From assembly GCA_964019135.1 (NCBI GenBank), contig OZ025250.1, positions 54,311,357 to 54,375,356 on the forward strand: a stretch of DNA of 64,000 nt, read 5' to 3'. Position 1 is the first letter of the stretch; each line of letters begins with the position of its first letter. Positions 31,860-46,600 of the stretch are shown piece after piece. The notes beneath the pieces were generated by a model. That model was not told the DNA's origin, made no database searches, and saw only the letters and a list, made by a program, of their open reading frames with translations. The stretch is from Arenicola marina. Lineage: Eukaryota > Annelida > Polychaeta > Arenicolidae. The translations under genes and the position numbers were made by a program.

Positions 31860-32465
31860 CTAAAATTACTCAACGCTCCCATAGCGTTTTTAGAAGGTTA
31901 CATCATAACCTACAATTATTCAACGTTCCCAGAACGTTTTTGGACGGATCCATTATAAGCCTAACATAATTCGCCGTTCCCAAAACGTTTTTAGAAGGTT
32001 ACAACATAACCTTCAATTATTCAACGCTCCCAGAACGTTTTTGGAAAGTTGCATTATAGCCTAACATTATTCAACGTTCCCATGACGTTTTTGGAAGGTT
32101 ACATGATAACCTAAAATTATTCAACGGTCTAAAAACGTTTCTAGAAGGATCCATTACAGCCCTAAAATAATTCACCGTTCCCAGAACGTTTTTCGAAGGT
32201 TACATTATAACCTAAAATTATTCAACATCCTAAAAACGTTTCTAGAAGGATCCGTTATAACACTAAAATAATTCACCGTTCCCAGAACGTTTTTCGAAGG
32301 ATGCATTACAACACGAACTTTATTCATCGTTCGCAGAACGTTTTTGGAAGGCTACATTATAACCTGACACTATTCAACGTTCCCAGAACGTTTATGGAAG
32401 GTTACATCATAACCCTAACATTATTCAACGTTCCCATAACGTTTTTGGAAGGTTACGTTAAAACG
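31860..32465. repeat. 50-bp tandem repeat, about 12 units
   Basis: Units such as TTCAACGTTCCCAGAACGTT plus TTTGGAAGGTTACATTATAACC recur at 50-51 bp (for example anchors at 31871, 31921 and 31972). Each carries the dyad AACGTTCCCAGAACGTT. They mirror, at the right end of the element, the AACGTT array at its left end. Confidence 0.9.
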
Positions 32466-32534
32466 ATAACGAAACGATACCCTTCCGGTAACGTTAGCAT
32501 AACGTTAGGTGTTTGCTGGGTATTTAATCGACCC

Positions 32535-33060
32535 ACCAACCCAGCGCTCAGCGTCATCTACACCGTACGCATGAACCCTGAAGATAATCATGATATGGCC
32601 TTGCCAGAGCGGGCGGCCCTTACCCGAAATGGAGGTGTAGCGGCGGGTGAGAAAGAGGGTACCTAACCCTGATCCCAACCTAACCCTGAATGTAGTCTAC
32701 ACCGCACGCCTGAACCGTAAACATGGTAATGATGTGGCTTAAGAGAGCGGGCGGCCCTTATGCACTAGGGAAGTGACGCGGCGGGTGAAAAATAAAAGGT
32801 ACCTAACCCTGACCCCAACCCGACCCCGAGCGCAATCTACACCCTACGCCTGAACCATGAAGATAGTAATGATGTGGCTTAAGAAAGCGGGCGGCCGATA
32901 CCCGAAATGGAGGTGAGGCGGCGGTTGAAGAGGGTATCTAACCCTGACCCCAACCCGACCCCGAGCGCAATATTTACCCCCTGTACCTTAACCCTGAGGA
33001 TAGTACTGATGTGGCAATGACAGAGCGAGCGGCCGCGAACCGAAATGCAGGTTAGGCTGC
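32535..33060. repeat. Diverged edge units of the 139-bp satellite
   Basis: The first three or four units differ strongly from the core consensus (for example CTACACCGTACGCATGAACC in place of CTACCCCCTGTACCTAAACC) and vary in length. Such decay at an array edge is expected where unequal exchange no longer homogenises. One edge unit, near 32660, has a longer telomere-like run than core units. Confidence 0.85.
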
Positions 33061-36000
33061 GGGTGAAAAAGAGGGTACCTAACCCTGACCCCAACCCGAC
33101 CCCGAGCGCAATCTACCCCCTGTACCTAAACCCTAAGGATAGTACTGATGTAGCATTGACAGAGCGGGCGGCCGTTACCCGAAATGCAGGTGTAGCGGCG
33201 GGTGAAAAAGAGGGTACCTAACCCTGACCCCAACCCGACCCCGAGCGCAATCTACCCCCTGTACCTAAACCCTAAGGATAGTACAGATGTGGCATTGACA
33301 GAGCGGGCGGCCGTTACCCGAAATGCAGGTTCTACCCCCTGTACCTAAACCCTAAGGATAGTACAGATGTGGCATTGACAGAGCGGGCGGCCGTGAACCG
33401 AAATGCAGGTTAGGCAGCGGGTGAAGAAGAGGGTACCTAACCCTGACCCCAACCCGACCCCGAGCGCAATCTACCCCCTGTACCTAAACCCTAAGGATAG
33501 TACTGATGTAGCATTGACAGAGCGGGCGGCCGTTACCCGAAATGCAGGTGTAGCGGCGGGTGAAAAAGAGGGTACCTAACCCTGAACCCAACCCGACCCC
33601 GAGCGCAATCTACCCCCTGTACCTAAACCCTAAGGATAGTACTGATGTAGCATTGACAGAGCGGGCGGCCGTTACCCGAAATGCAGGTGTAGCGGCGGGT
33701 GAAAAAGAGGGTACCTAACCCTGAACCCAACCCGACCCCGAGCGCAATCTACCCCCTGTACCTAAACCCTAAGGATAGTACAGATGTGGCATTGACAGAG
33801 TGGGCGGCCGTTACCCGAAATGCACGTGTAGCGGCGGGTGAAAAAGAGGGTACCTGACCCTGACCCCAACCCGACCCCGAGCGCAATCTACCCCCTGTGC
33901 CTACACCCTAAGGATAGTACTGATGTGGCATTGACAGAGCGCGCGGCCGTGAACCGAAATGCAGGTTAGGCTGCGGGTGAGAAAGAGGATACCTAACCCT
34001 GACCGCAACCCGACTCCGAGCGCAATCTACATCCTGTACCTAAACCCTAAAGATAGTACTAATGTAGCTTTGACAGAGCGGGCGGCCGTTACCCGAAATG
34101 CAGGTTCTACCCCCTGTACCTAAACCCTAACGATAGTACAGATGTGGCATTGACAGAGCGGGCGGCCGTTACCCGAAATGCAGGTGTAGCGGCGGGTGAA
34201 AAAGAGGGTACCGAACCCTGACGCCAACCCGACCCCGAGCGCAATCTACCCCCTGTACCTAAACCCTAAGGATAGTACAGATGTGGCATTGACAGAGCGG
34301 CCGGCCGTTACCCGAAATGCAGGTGTAGCGGCGGGAGAAAAATAGGGTACCTAACCCTGACCCCAACCCGACCCCGAGCGCAATCTACCCCCTGTACCTA
34401 AACCCCAAAGGATAGTACTGATGTGGCATTGACAGAGCGGGCGGCCGTGAACCGAAATGCAGGTGAGGCGGCGGTTCAAGAGGGTATCTAACCCTGACCC
34501 CAACCCGACCCCGAGCGCAATCTACCCCCTGTACCTAAACCCCAAGGATATTACAGATGTGGCATTCACAGAGCGGGCGGCCATTACCCGAAATGCAGGT
34601 GTAGCGGCGGGTGAAAAAGAGGGTACCTAACCCTGACCCCAACCCGAACCCGAGCGCAATCTACCACCTGTACCTAAACCCTAAGGATAGTACTGATGTG
34701 GCATTGACAGAGCGGGCGGCCGTGAAGCGAAATGCAGGTTAGGCTGTGGGTGAAAAGGAGGGTACCTAACCCTGACCCCAACCCGAACCCGAGCGCAATC
34801 TACCTCCTGTACCTAAACCCTAAGGATAGTACTAATGTAGCTTTGACAGAGCGGGCGGCCGTTACCCGAAATCAATGTGTAGCGGCGGGTGAAAAAGAGG
34901 GAACCTAACCCTGACGCCAACCCAACCTCGAGCGCAATCTACCCCCTGTACCTAAACCTTAAGGATAGCACAGATGTGGCCTTGACAGAGCGGGCGGCCC
35001 TTATCCACAAGGGAGGTGAGGCGGCGGGTGAAAAATAGGGTACCTAACCCTGACGCCAACCCGACGCCGAGCGCAATCTACCCCCTGTACCTAAACCCCA
35101 AAGGATAGTACTGATGTCGCATTGACAGAGCGGGCGGCCGTGAACCGAAATGCAGGTTAGGCTGCGGGTGAGAAAGAGGGTACCTAACCCTGACCCCAAC
35201 ACAACCCCGAGCGCAATCTACCCCCTGTGCCTAAACCCTAAGGATAGTACTGACGTGGCATTGGCAGAGCGGGCGGCCGTTACCCGAAATGCAGGTGATG
35301 CGGCGGTTGAAGAGGGTATCTAACCCTGACCCCAACCCGACCCCGAGCGCAATCTACCCCCTGTACCTAAACCCTCAAGATAGTACTGATGTGGCATTGA
35401 CAGAGCGGGCGGCCGTGAACCGAAATGCAGGTTAGGCGGCCGGTGAAGAAGAGGGTACCTAACCCTGACCCCAACCCGACCCCGAGCGCAATCTACCCCC
35501 TGTGCCTAAACCCTAAGGATAGTACAGATGTGGCATTGAAAGAGCGGGCGGCCGTTACCCGAAATGCAGGTTAGGCTGCGGGTGAAAACGAGGGTACCTA
35601 ACCCTGACCCCAACCCGACCCCGAGCGCAAGCTATCCCCTGTACATAAACCCTAAGGATAGTACAGATGTGTCATTGACAGAGCGGGCGGCCGTTACCCG
35701 AAATGCAGGAGTGGCGGCGGGAGAAAAAGAGGGTACCTAACCCTGACCACAACGAGACCCCGAGCGCAAGCTACCCCCTGTACCTAAACCCTAAGGATAG
35801 TACAGATGTGGCATTGACAGAGCGGGCGGCCATTACCCGAAATGCAGGTGTAGCGGCGGGTGAAAAAGAGGGTACCTAACCCTGACCCCAACCCGACCCT
35901 GAGCGCAATCTACCCCCTGTACCTAAACCCCAAAGGATAGTACTGATGTGGCATTGACAGAGCGGGCGGCCGTGAACCGAAATGCAGGTGAGGCGGCGGT

Positions 36001-37653
36001 TCAAGAGGGTACCTAACCCTGACCCCAACCCGACCCCGAGCGCAATCTACCGCCTGTACCTAAACCCCAAGGATATTACAGATGTGGCATTCACAGAGCG
36101 GGCGGCCATTACCCGAAATGCAGGTGTAGCGGCGGGTGAAAAAGAGGGTACCTAACCCTGACCCCAACCCGAACCCGAGCGCAATCTACCACCTGTACCT
36201 AAACCCTAAGGATAGTACTGATGTGGCATTGACAGAGCGGGCGGCCGTGAAGCGAAATGCAGGTTAGGCTGTGGGTGAAAAGGAGGGTACCTAACCCTGA
36301 CCCCAACCCGAACCCGAGCGCAATCTACCTCCTGTACCTAAACCCTAAGGATAGTACTAATGTAGCTTTGACAGAGCGGGCGGCCGTTACCCGAAATGCA
36401 GGTGATGCGGCGGTTGAAGAGGGTATCTAACCCTGACCCCAAACCGACGCCGAGCGCAATCTACCCCCTGTACCTAAACCCCAAAGGATAGTACTGATGT
36501 GGCATTGACAGAGCGGGCGGCCGTGAACCGAAATGCAGGTTAGGCTGCGGGTGAGAAAGAGGGTACCTAACACTGACCCCAAAACAACCCCGAGCGCAAT
36601 CTATCCCCTGTGCCTAAGCCCTAAGGATAGTACTGATGTGGCATTGGCAGAGCGGGCGGCCGTTACCCGAAATGCAGGTGATGCGGCGGTTGAAGAGGGT
36701 ATCTAACCCTGACCCCAAACCGACGCCGAGCGCAATCTACCCCTTGTACCTAAACCCTAAGGATAGTACAGATGTGGCATTGACAGAGCGGGCGGCCGTT
36801 ACCCGAAATTCATGTTAGACTGCGGGTGAAAAAGAAGGTACCTAACCCTGACCCCAACCCGACCCCGAGCGCAAGCTATCCCCTGTACATAAACCCTAAG
36901 GATAGTACAGATGTGTCATTGACAGAGCGGGCGGCCGTTATCCGAAATGCAGGAGTGGCGGCGGGAGAAAAAGAGGGTACCTAACCCTGACCACAACGAG
37001 ACCCCGAGCGCAAGCTACCCCGTGTACCTAAACCCTAAGGATAGTACAGATGTGGCATTGACAGAGCGGGCGGCCGTTACCCGAAATGCCCGTGTAGCGG
37101 CGGGAGAAAAAGAGGGTACCTAACCCTGACCCCAACCCGACCCCGAGCGCAATCTACCCCCTGTACCTAAACCCTAAGGATAGTACAGATGTGGCGTTGA
37201 CAGACCGGGTAGCCGTTACCCGAAATGCAGGTGTAGCGGCGGGTGAGAAAGAGGGTACCTAACCCTGACCCCAATCCGACCCCGAGCACAATCTACCCCC
37301 TGTACCTAAACCCCAAGGATATTACAGATGTGGCATTCACAGAGCGGGCGGCCATTACCCGAAATGCAGGTGTAGCGGCGGGTGAAAAATAGGGTACCTA
37401 ACCCTGACCCCAACCCGACCCCGAGCGCAATCTACCCCCTGTACCTAAACCCCAAAGGATAGTACTGATGTGGCATTGACAGAGCGGGCGGCCGTGAACC
37501 GAAATGCAGGTTAAGCTGCGGGTGAGAAAGAGGGTACCTAACCCTGACCCCAACCCGAACCCGAGCGCAATCTACCTCCTGTACCTAAACCCTAAGGATA
37601 GTACTAATGTAGCTTTGACAGAGCGGGCGGCCGTTACCCGAAATGCATGTGTA

Positions 37654-40600
37654 GCGGCGGGTGAAAAAGAGGGAACCTAACCCTGACGCCAACCCAACCT
37701 CGAGCGCACTCTACCCCCTGTACCTAAACCCTAAGGATAGTACAGATGTGGCCTTGACAGAGCGGGCGGCCCTTATCCACAAGGGAGGTGAGGCGGCGGG
37801 TGAAAAATAGGGTACCTAACCCTGACGCCAACCCGACGCCGAGCGCAATCTACCCCCTGTACCTAAACCCCAAAGGATAGTACTGATGTCGCATTGACAG
37901 AGCGGGCGGCCGTGAACCGAAATGCAGGTTAGGCTGCGGGTGAGAAAGAGGGTACCTAACCCTGACCCCAACACAACCCCGAGCGCAATCTACCCCCTGT
38001 GCCTAAACCCTAAGGATAGTACTGATGTGGCATTGGCAGAGCGGGCGGCCGTTACCCGAAATGCAGGTGATGCGGCGGTTGAAGAGGGTATCTAACCCTG
38101 ACCCCAACCCGACCCCGAGCGCAATCTACCCCCTGTACCTAAACCCTAAAGATAGTGCTGATGTGGCATTGACAGAGCGGGCGGCCGTGAACCGAAATGC
38201 AGGTTAGGCGGCCGGTGAAGAAGAGGGTACCTAACCCTGACCCCAACCCGACCCCGAGCGCAATCTACCCCCTGTGCCTAAACCCTAAGGATAGTACAGA
38301 TGTGGCATTGACAGAGCGGGCGGCCGTTGCCCGAAATGCAGGTGTGGCGGCGGGTGAAAAAGAGGGTACCTAACCCTGACCCCAACCCGACCCTGAGCGC
38401 AATCTACCCCTGTACCTAAACCCTAAGGATAGTACAGATGTGGCATTGACAGAGCGGGCGGCCGTTACCCGAAATGCAGGTTCTACCCCCTGTACCTAAA
38501 GCCTGAGGATAGTACAGATGTGGCATTAACATAGCGGGCGGCCCTTATCCACAAGGGAGGTGAGGCGGCGGGTGAAAAAGAGGGTACGTAACCCTGACCC
38601 CAACCCGACCCCGAGCGCAATCTACCCCCTGTACCTAAACCCTAAGGATAGTACAGATGTGGCATTGACAGAGCGGGCGGCCGTTACCCGAAATGCAGGT
38701 GTAGCGGCGGGAGAAAAAGAGGGTACCTCACCCTGACCCCAACCCGACCCCGAGCGCAATCTACCCCCTGTACCTAAACCCTAAGGATAGTACAGATGTG
38801 GCGTTGACAGACCGGGCAGCCGTTACCCGAAATGCAGGTGTAGCGGCGAGTGAGAAAGAGGGTACCTAACCCTGACCCCAACCCGACCCCGAGCGCAATC
38901 TACCCCCTGTACCTAAACCCCAAAGGAGAGTACTGATGTGTCATTGACAGAGCGGGCGGCCGTGAACCGAAATGCAGGTGAGGCGGCGGTTCAAGAGGGT
39001 ACCTAACCCTGACCCCAACCCGACCCCGAGCGCAATCTACCCCCTGTACCTAAACCCCAAAGGAGAGTACTGATGTGGCATTGACAGAGCGGGCGGCCGT
39101 GAACCGAAATGCAGGTTAGGCTGCGGGTGAGAAAGAGGGTACCTAACACTGACCCCAAAACAACCCCGAGCGCAATCTATCCCCTGTGCCTAAGCCCTAA
39201 GGATAGTACTGATGTGGCATTGACAGAGCGGGCGGCCGTGAACCGAAATGCAGGTTATGCGGCCGGTGAAGTAGAGGGTACCTAACCCTGACCCCAACCC
39301 GACCCCGAGCGCAATCTACCCCCTGTGCTTAAACCCTAAGGATAGTACAGATGTGGCATTGAAAGAGCGGGCGGCCGTTACCCGAAATGCAGGTTAGGCT
39401 GCGGGTGAAAACGAGGGTACCTAACCCTGACCCCAACCCGACCCCGAGCGCAAGCTATCCCCTGTACATAAACCCTAAGGATAGTACAGATGTGTCATAG
39501 AAAGAGCGGGCGGCCGTTACCCGAAATGCAGGAGTGGCGGCGGGAGAAAAAGAGGGTACCTAACCCTGACCACAACGAGACCCCGAGCGCAAGCTACCCC
39601 CTGTACCTAAACCCAAAGGATAGTACAGATGTGGCATTGACAGAGCGGCCGGCCATTACCCGAAATGCAGGTGAGGCGGCGGGTGAAAAAGAGGGTACCT
39701 AACCCTGACCCCAACCCGACCCTGAGCGCAATCTACCCCCTGTACCTAAACCCTTAGGATAGTACAGATGTGGCATTGACAGAGCGGGCGGCCGTTACCC
39801 GAAATGCAGGTTCTACCCCCTGTACCTAAACCCTAAGGATAGTACAGATGTGGCATTGAAAGAGCGGGCGGCCGTTGCCCGAAATGCAGGTGTGGCGGCG
39901 GGTGAAAAAGAGGGTACCTAACCCCGACCCCAACCCGACCCTGAGCGCAATCTACCCCTGTACCTAAACCCTAAGGATAGTACAGATGTGGCATTGACAG
40001 AGCGGGCGGCCGTTACCCGAAATGCAGGTTCTACCCGCTGTACCTAAAGCCTGAGGATAGTACAGATGTGGCATTAACATAGCGGGCGGCCCTTATCCAC
40101 AAGGGAGGTGAGGCGGCGGGTGAAAAAGAGGGTACCTAACCCTGACCCCAACCCGACCCCGAGCGCAATCTACCCCCTGTACCTAAACCCTAAGGATAGT
40201 ACAGATGTGGCATTGACAGAGCGGGCGGCCGTTACCCGAAATGCAGGTGTAGCGGCGGGAGAAAAAGAGGGTACCTAACCCTGACCCCAACCCGACCCCG
40301 AGCGCAATCTACCCCCTGTACCTAAACCCCAAAGGAGAGTACTGATGTGGCATTGACAGAGCGGGCGGCCGTGAACCGAAATGCAGGTAAGGCGGCGGTT
40401 TAAGAGGGTACCTAACCCTGACCCCAACCCGACCCCGAGCGCAATCTACCCCCTGTACCTAAACCCCAAGGATATTACAGATGTGGCATTCACAGAGCGG
40501 GCGGCCATTACCCGAAATGCAGGTGTAGCGGCGGGTGAAAAAGAGGGTACCTAACCCTGACCCCAATCCGAACCCGAGCGCAATCTACCACCTGTACCTA

Positions 40601-43600
40601 AACCCTGAGGATAGTACTGATGTGGCATTGACAGAGCGGGCGGCCGTGAAGCGAAATGCAGGTTAGGCTGTGGGTGAAAAGGAGGGTACCTAACCCTGAC
40701 CCCAACCCGAACCCGAGCGCAATCTACCTCCTGTACCTAAACCCTAAGGATAGTACTAATGTAGCTTTGACAGAGCGGGCGGCCGTTACCCGAAATGCAT
40801 GTGTAGCGGCGGGTGAAAAAGAGGGTACCTAACCCTGACGCCAACCCAACCTCGAGCGCAATCTACCCCCTGTACCTAAACCCTAAGGATAGTACAGATG
40901 TGACCTTGACAGAGCGGGCGGCCCTTACCCGAAATGCAGGTTAGGCTGCGGGTGAAAACGAGGGTACCTAACCCTGACCCCAACCCGACCCCGAGCGCAA
41001 GCTATCCCCTGTACATAAACCCTAAGGATAGTACAGATGTGTCATTGACAGAGCGGGCGGCCGTTACCCGAAATGCAGGAGTGGCGGCGGGAGAAAAAGA
41101 GGGTACCTAACCCTGACCACAACGAGACCCCGAGCGCAAGCTACCCCCTGTACCTAAACCCTAAGGATAGTACAGATGTGGCATTGACAGAGCGGGCGGC
41201 CGTTGCCCGAAATGCAGGTGTGGCGGCGGGTGAAAAAGAGGGTACCTAACCCTGACCCCTTCCCGACCCTGAGCGCAATCTACCCCTGTACCTAAACCCT
41301 AAGGATAGTACAGATGTGGCATTGACAGAGCGGGCGGCCGTTACCCGAAATGCAGGTTCTACCCCCTGTACCTAAAGCCTGAGGATAGTACAGATGTGGC
41401 AATAACATAGCGGGCGGCCCTGATCCACAAGGGAGGTGAGGCGGCGGGTGAAAAATAGGGTACCTAACCTTGACCCCAACCCGACCCCGAGCGCAATCTA
41501 CCCCCTGTACCTAAACCCTAAGGATAGTACAGATGTGGCATTGACAGAGCGGGCGGCCGTTACCCGAAATGCAGGTGTAGCGGCGGGAGAAAAGGAGGGT
41601 ACCTAACCCTGACCCCAACCCGACCCCGAGCGCAATCTACCCCCTGTACCTAAACCCTAAGGATAGTACAGATGTGGCGTTGACAGACCGGGCAGCCGTT
41701 ACCCGAAATGCAGGTGTAGCGGCGAGTGAGAAAGCGGGTACCTAACCCTGACCCCAACCCGACCCCGAGCGCAATCTACCCCCTGTACCTAAACCCCAAA
41801 GGAGAGTACTGATGTGGCATTGACAGAGCGGGCGGCCGTGAAGCGAAATGCAGGTTAGGCTGTGGGTGAAAAGGAGGGTACCTAACCCTGACCCCAACCC
41901 GAACCCGAGCGCAATCTACCTCCTGTACCTAAACCCTAAGGATAGTACTAATGTAGCTTTGACAGAGCGGGCGGCCGTTACCCGAAATGCATGTGTAGCG
42001 GCGGGTGAAAAAGAGGGTACCTAACCCTGACGCCAACCCAACCTCGAGCGCAATCTACCCCCTGTACCTAAGCCCTAAGGATAGTACAGATGTGACCTTG
42101 ACAGAGCGGGCGGCCCTTACGCGAAATGCAGGTTAGGCTGCGGGTGAAAACGAGGGTACCTAACCCTGACCCCAACCCGACCCCGAGCGCAAGCTATCCC
42201 CTGTACATAAACCCTAAGGATAGTACAGATGTGTCATTGACAGAGCGGGCGGCCGTTACCCGAAATGCAGGAGTGACGGCGGGAGAAAAAGAGGGTACCT
42301 AACCCTGACCACAACGAGACCTCGAGCGCAAGCTACCCCCTGTACCTAAACCCTAAGGATAGTACAGATGTGGCATTGACAGAGCGGGCGGCCGTTGCCC
42401 GAAATGCAGGTGTGGCGGCGGGTGAAAAAGAGGGTACCTAACCCTGACCCCAACCCGACCCTGAGCGCAATCTACCCCTGTACCTAAACCCTAAGGATAG
42501 TACAGATGTGGCATTGACAGAGCGGGCGGCCGTTACCCGAAATGCAGGTTCTACCCCCTGTACCTAAAGCCTGAGGATAGTACAGATGTGGCATTAACAT
42601 AGCGGGCGGCCCTTATCCACAAGGGAGGTGAGGCGGCGGGTGAAAAATAGGGTACCTAACCTTGACCCCAACCCGACCCCGAGCGCAATCTACCCCCTGT
42701 ACCTAAACCCTAAGGATAGTACAGATGTGGCATTGACAGAGCGGGCGGCCGTTACCCGAAATGCAGGTGTAGCGGCGGGAGAAAAAGAGGGTACCTAACC
42801 CTGACCCCAACCCGACCCCGAGCGCAATCTACCCCCTGTACCTAAACCCTAAGGATAGTACAGATGTGGCGTTGACAGACCGGGCAGCCGTTACCCGAAA
42901 TGCAGGTGTAGCGGCGAGTGAGAAAGCGGGTACCTAACCCTGACCCCAACCCGACCCCGAGCGCAATCTACCCCCTGTACCTAAACCCCAAAGGAGAGTA
43001 CTGATGTGGCATTGACAGAGCGGGCGGCCGTGAACCGAAATGCAGGTGAGGCGGCGGTTCAAGAGGGTACCTAACCGTGACCCCAACCCGACCCCGAGCG
43101 CAATCTACCCCCTGTACCTAAACCCCAAGGATATTACAGATGTGGCATTCACAGAGCGGGCGGCCATTACCCGAAATGCAGGTGTAGCGGCGGGTGAAAA
43201 AGAGGGTACCTAACCCTGACCCCAATCCGAACCCGAGCGCAATCTACCACCTGTACCTAAACCCTGAGGATAGTACTGATGTGGCATTGACAGAGCGGGC
43301 GGCCGTGAACCGAAATGCAGGTTAGGCTGTGGGTGAAAAGGAGGGTACCTAACCCTGACCCCAACCCGAACCCGAGCGCAATCTACCTCCTGTACCTAAA
43401 CCCTAAGGATAGTACTAATGTAGCTTTGACAGAGCGGGCGGCCGTTACCCGAAATGCATGTGTAGCGGCGGGTGAAAAAGAGGGTACCTAACCCTGACGC
43501 CAACCCAACCTCGAGCGCAATCTACCCCATGTACCTAAACCCTAAGGATAGTACAGATGTGACCTTGACAGAGCGGGCGGCCCTTACCCGAAATGCAGGT

Positions 43601-46600
43601 TAGGCTGCGGGTGAAAACGAGGGTACCTAACCCTGACCCCAACCCGACCCCGAGCGCAAGCTATCCCCTGTACATAAACCCTAAGGATAGTACAGATGTG
43701 TCATTGACAGAGCGGGCGGCCGTTACCCGAAATGCAGGAGTGGCGGCGGGAGAAAAAGAGGGTACCTAACCCTGACCACAACGAGACCCCGAGCGCAAGC
43801 TACCCCCTGTACCTAAACCCTAAGGATAGTACAGATGTGGCATTGACAGAGCGGCCGGCCATTACCCGAAATGCAGGTGTAGCGGCGGGTGAAAAAGAGG
43901 GTACCTAACCCTGACCCCAACCCGACCCTGAGCGCAATCTACCCCCTTTACCTAAACCCTAAGGATAGTACAGATGTGGCATTGACAGAGCGGGCGGCCG
44001 TTACCCGAAATGCAGGTTCTACCCCCTGTACCTAAACCCTAAGGATAGTACAGATGTGGCATTGACAGAGCGGGCGGCCGTTACCCGAAATGCAGGTTCT
44101 ACCCCCTGTACCTAAACCCTAAGGATAGTACAGATGTGTCATTGACAGAGCGGGCGGCCGTTGCCCGAAATGCAGGTGTGGCGGCGGGTGAAACAGAGGG
44201 TACCTAACCCTGACCCCAACCCGACCCTGAGCGCAATCTACCCCTGTACCTAAACCCTAAGGATAGTACAGATGTGGCATTGACAGAGCGGGCGGCCGTT
44301 ACCCGAAATGCAGGTTCTACCCCCTGTACCTAAAGCCTGAGGATAGTACAGATGTGGCATTAACATAGCGGGCGGCCCTTATCCACAAGGGAGGTGAGGC
44401 GGCGGGTGAAAAATAGGGTACCTAACCCTGACCCCAACCCGACCCTGAGCGCAATCTACCCCCTGTACCTAAACCCTAAGGATAGTACAGATGTGGCATT
44501 GACAGAGCGGGCGGCCGTTACCCGAAATGCAGGTGTAGCGGCGGGAGAAAAAGAGGGTACCTAACCCTGACCCCAACCCGACCCCGAGCGCAATCTACCC
44601 CCTGTACCTAAACCCTAAGGATAGTACAGATGTGGCGTTGACAGACTGGGCAGCCGTTACCCGAAATGCAGGTGTAGCGGCGAGTGAGAAAGAGGGTACC
44701 TAACCCTGACCCCAACCCGACCCCGAGCGCAATCTACCCCCTGTAGCTAAACCCTAAGGATGGTACAGATGTGGCATTGAGAGAGCGGGCGGCCGTTACC
44801 CGAAATGCAGGTTCTACCCCCTGTACCTAAACCTTAAGGATAGTACAGATGTGGCATTGACAGAGCGGGCGGCCATTACCCGAAATGCAGGTGTGGCGGC
44901 GGGTGAAAAAGAGGGTACCTAACCCTGACCCCAACCCGACCCTGAGCGCAATCTACCACCTGTACCTAAACCCTAAGGATAGTACAGATGTGGCATTGAC
45001 AGAGCGGGCGGCCGTTACCCGAAATGCAGGTTCTACCCCCTGTACCTAAACCCTGAGGATAGTACAGATGTGGCATTAACATAGCGGGCGGCCCTTATCC
45101 ACAAGGGAGGTGAGGCGGCGGGTGAAAAATAGGGTACCTAACCCTGACCACAACCCGACCCCGAGCGCAATCTACCCCCTGTACCTAAACCCTATGGATA
45201 GTACAGATGTGGCATTGACAGAGCGGGCGGCCGTGAACCGAAATTCAGGTTAGGCGGCGGGAGAAAAAGAGGGTACCTAACCCTGACCCCAACCCGACCC
45301 CGAGCGCAATCTACCCCCTGTACCTAAACCCTAAGGATAGTACAGATGTGGCGTTGACAGACCGGGCAGCCGTTACCCGAAATGCAGGTGTAGGGGCGGG
45401 TGAGAAAGAGGGTACCTAACCCTGACCCCAACCCGACCCCGAGCGCAATCTACCCCCTGTACCTAAACCCTAAGGATAGTACAGATGTGGCATTGACAGA
45501 GCGGGCGGCCGTTACCCGAAATGCAGGTTCTACCCCCTGTACCTAAACCCTGAGGATAGTACAGATGTGGCATTAACATAGCGGGCGGCCCTTATCCACA
45601 AGGGAGGTGAGGCGGCGGGTGAAAAATAGGGTACCTAACCCTGACCACAACCCGACCCCGAGCGCAATCTACCCCCTGTACCTAAACCCTATGGATAGTA
45701 CAGATGTGGCATTGACAGAGCGGGCGGCCGTGAACCGAAATTCAGGTTAGGCGGCGGGAGAAAAAGAGGGTACCTAACCCTGACCCCAACCCGACCCCGA
45801 GCGCAATCTACCCCCTGTACCTAAACCCTAAGGATAGTACAGATGTGGCGTTGACAGACCGGGCAGCAGTTACCCGAAATGCAGGTGATGCGGCGGTTGA
45901 AGAGGGTATCTAACCCTGACCCCAAACCGACGCCGAGCGCAATCTACCCCCTGTACCTAAACCCCAAAGGATAGTACTGATGTCGCATTGACAGAGCGGG
46001 CGGCCGTGAACCGAAACAACCCCGAGCGCAATCTATCCCCTGTGCCTAAGCCCTAAGGATAGTACTGATGTGGCATTGGCAGAGCGGGCGGCCGTTACCC
46101 GAAATGCAGGTGATGCGGCGGTTGAAGAGGGTATCTAACCCTGACCCCAAACCGACGCCGAGCGCAATCTACCCCCTGTACCTAAACCCTAAGGATAGTA
46201 CAGATGTGGCATTGACAGAGCGGGCGGCCGTTGCCCGAAATGCAGGTGTGGCGGCGGGTGAAAAAGAGGGTACCTAACCCTGACCCCTTCCCGACCCTGA
46301 GCGCAATCTACCCCTGTACCTAAACCCTAAGGATAGTACAGATGTGGCATTGACAGAGCGGGCGGCCGTTACCCGAAATGCAGGTTCTACCCCCTGTACC
46401 TAAAGCCTGAGGATAGTACAGATGTGGCAATAACATAGCGGGCGGCCCTGATCCACAAGGGAGGTGAGGCGGCGGGTGAAAAATAGGGTACCTAACCTTG
46501 ACCCCAACCCGACCCCGAGCGCAATCTACCCCCTGTACCTAAACCCTAAGGATAGTACAGATGTGGCATTGACAGAGCGGGCGGCCGTTACCCGAAATGC

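Larger units (their letters stand above)
30274..32520. mobile_element. 2.25-kb element with TA target site and AACGTT-rich ends
   Basis: The ends are CCCAGC at 30274 and GCTGGG at 32520, flanked by TA on both sides (30272-30273 and 32521-32522). Terminal inverted similarity continues loosely (AACA then AACGTTAG-type motifs) for about 40 bp. Just inside each end lies a tandem array built on AACGTT: 22-bp units on the left, 50-bp units on the right. The middle 1.2 kb is unique sequence. TA duplication and inverted ends indicate a cut-and-paste DNA transposon or its non-autonomous derivative. No transposase is recognised. Confidence 0.7.
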
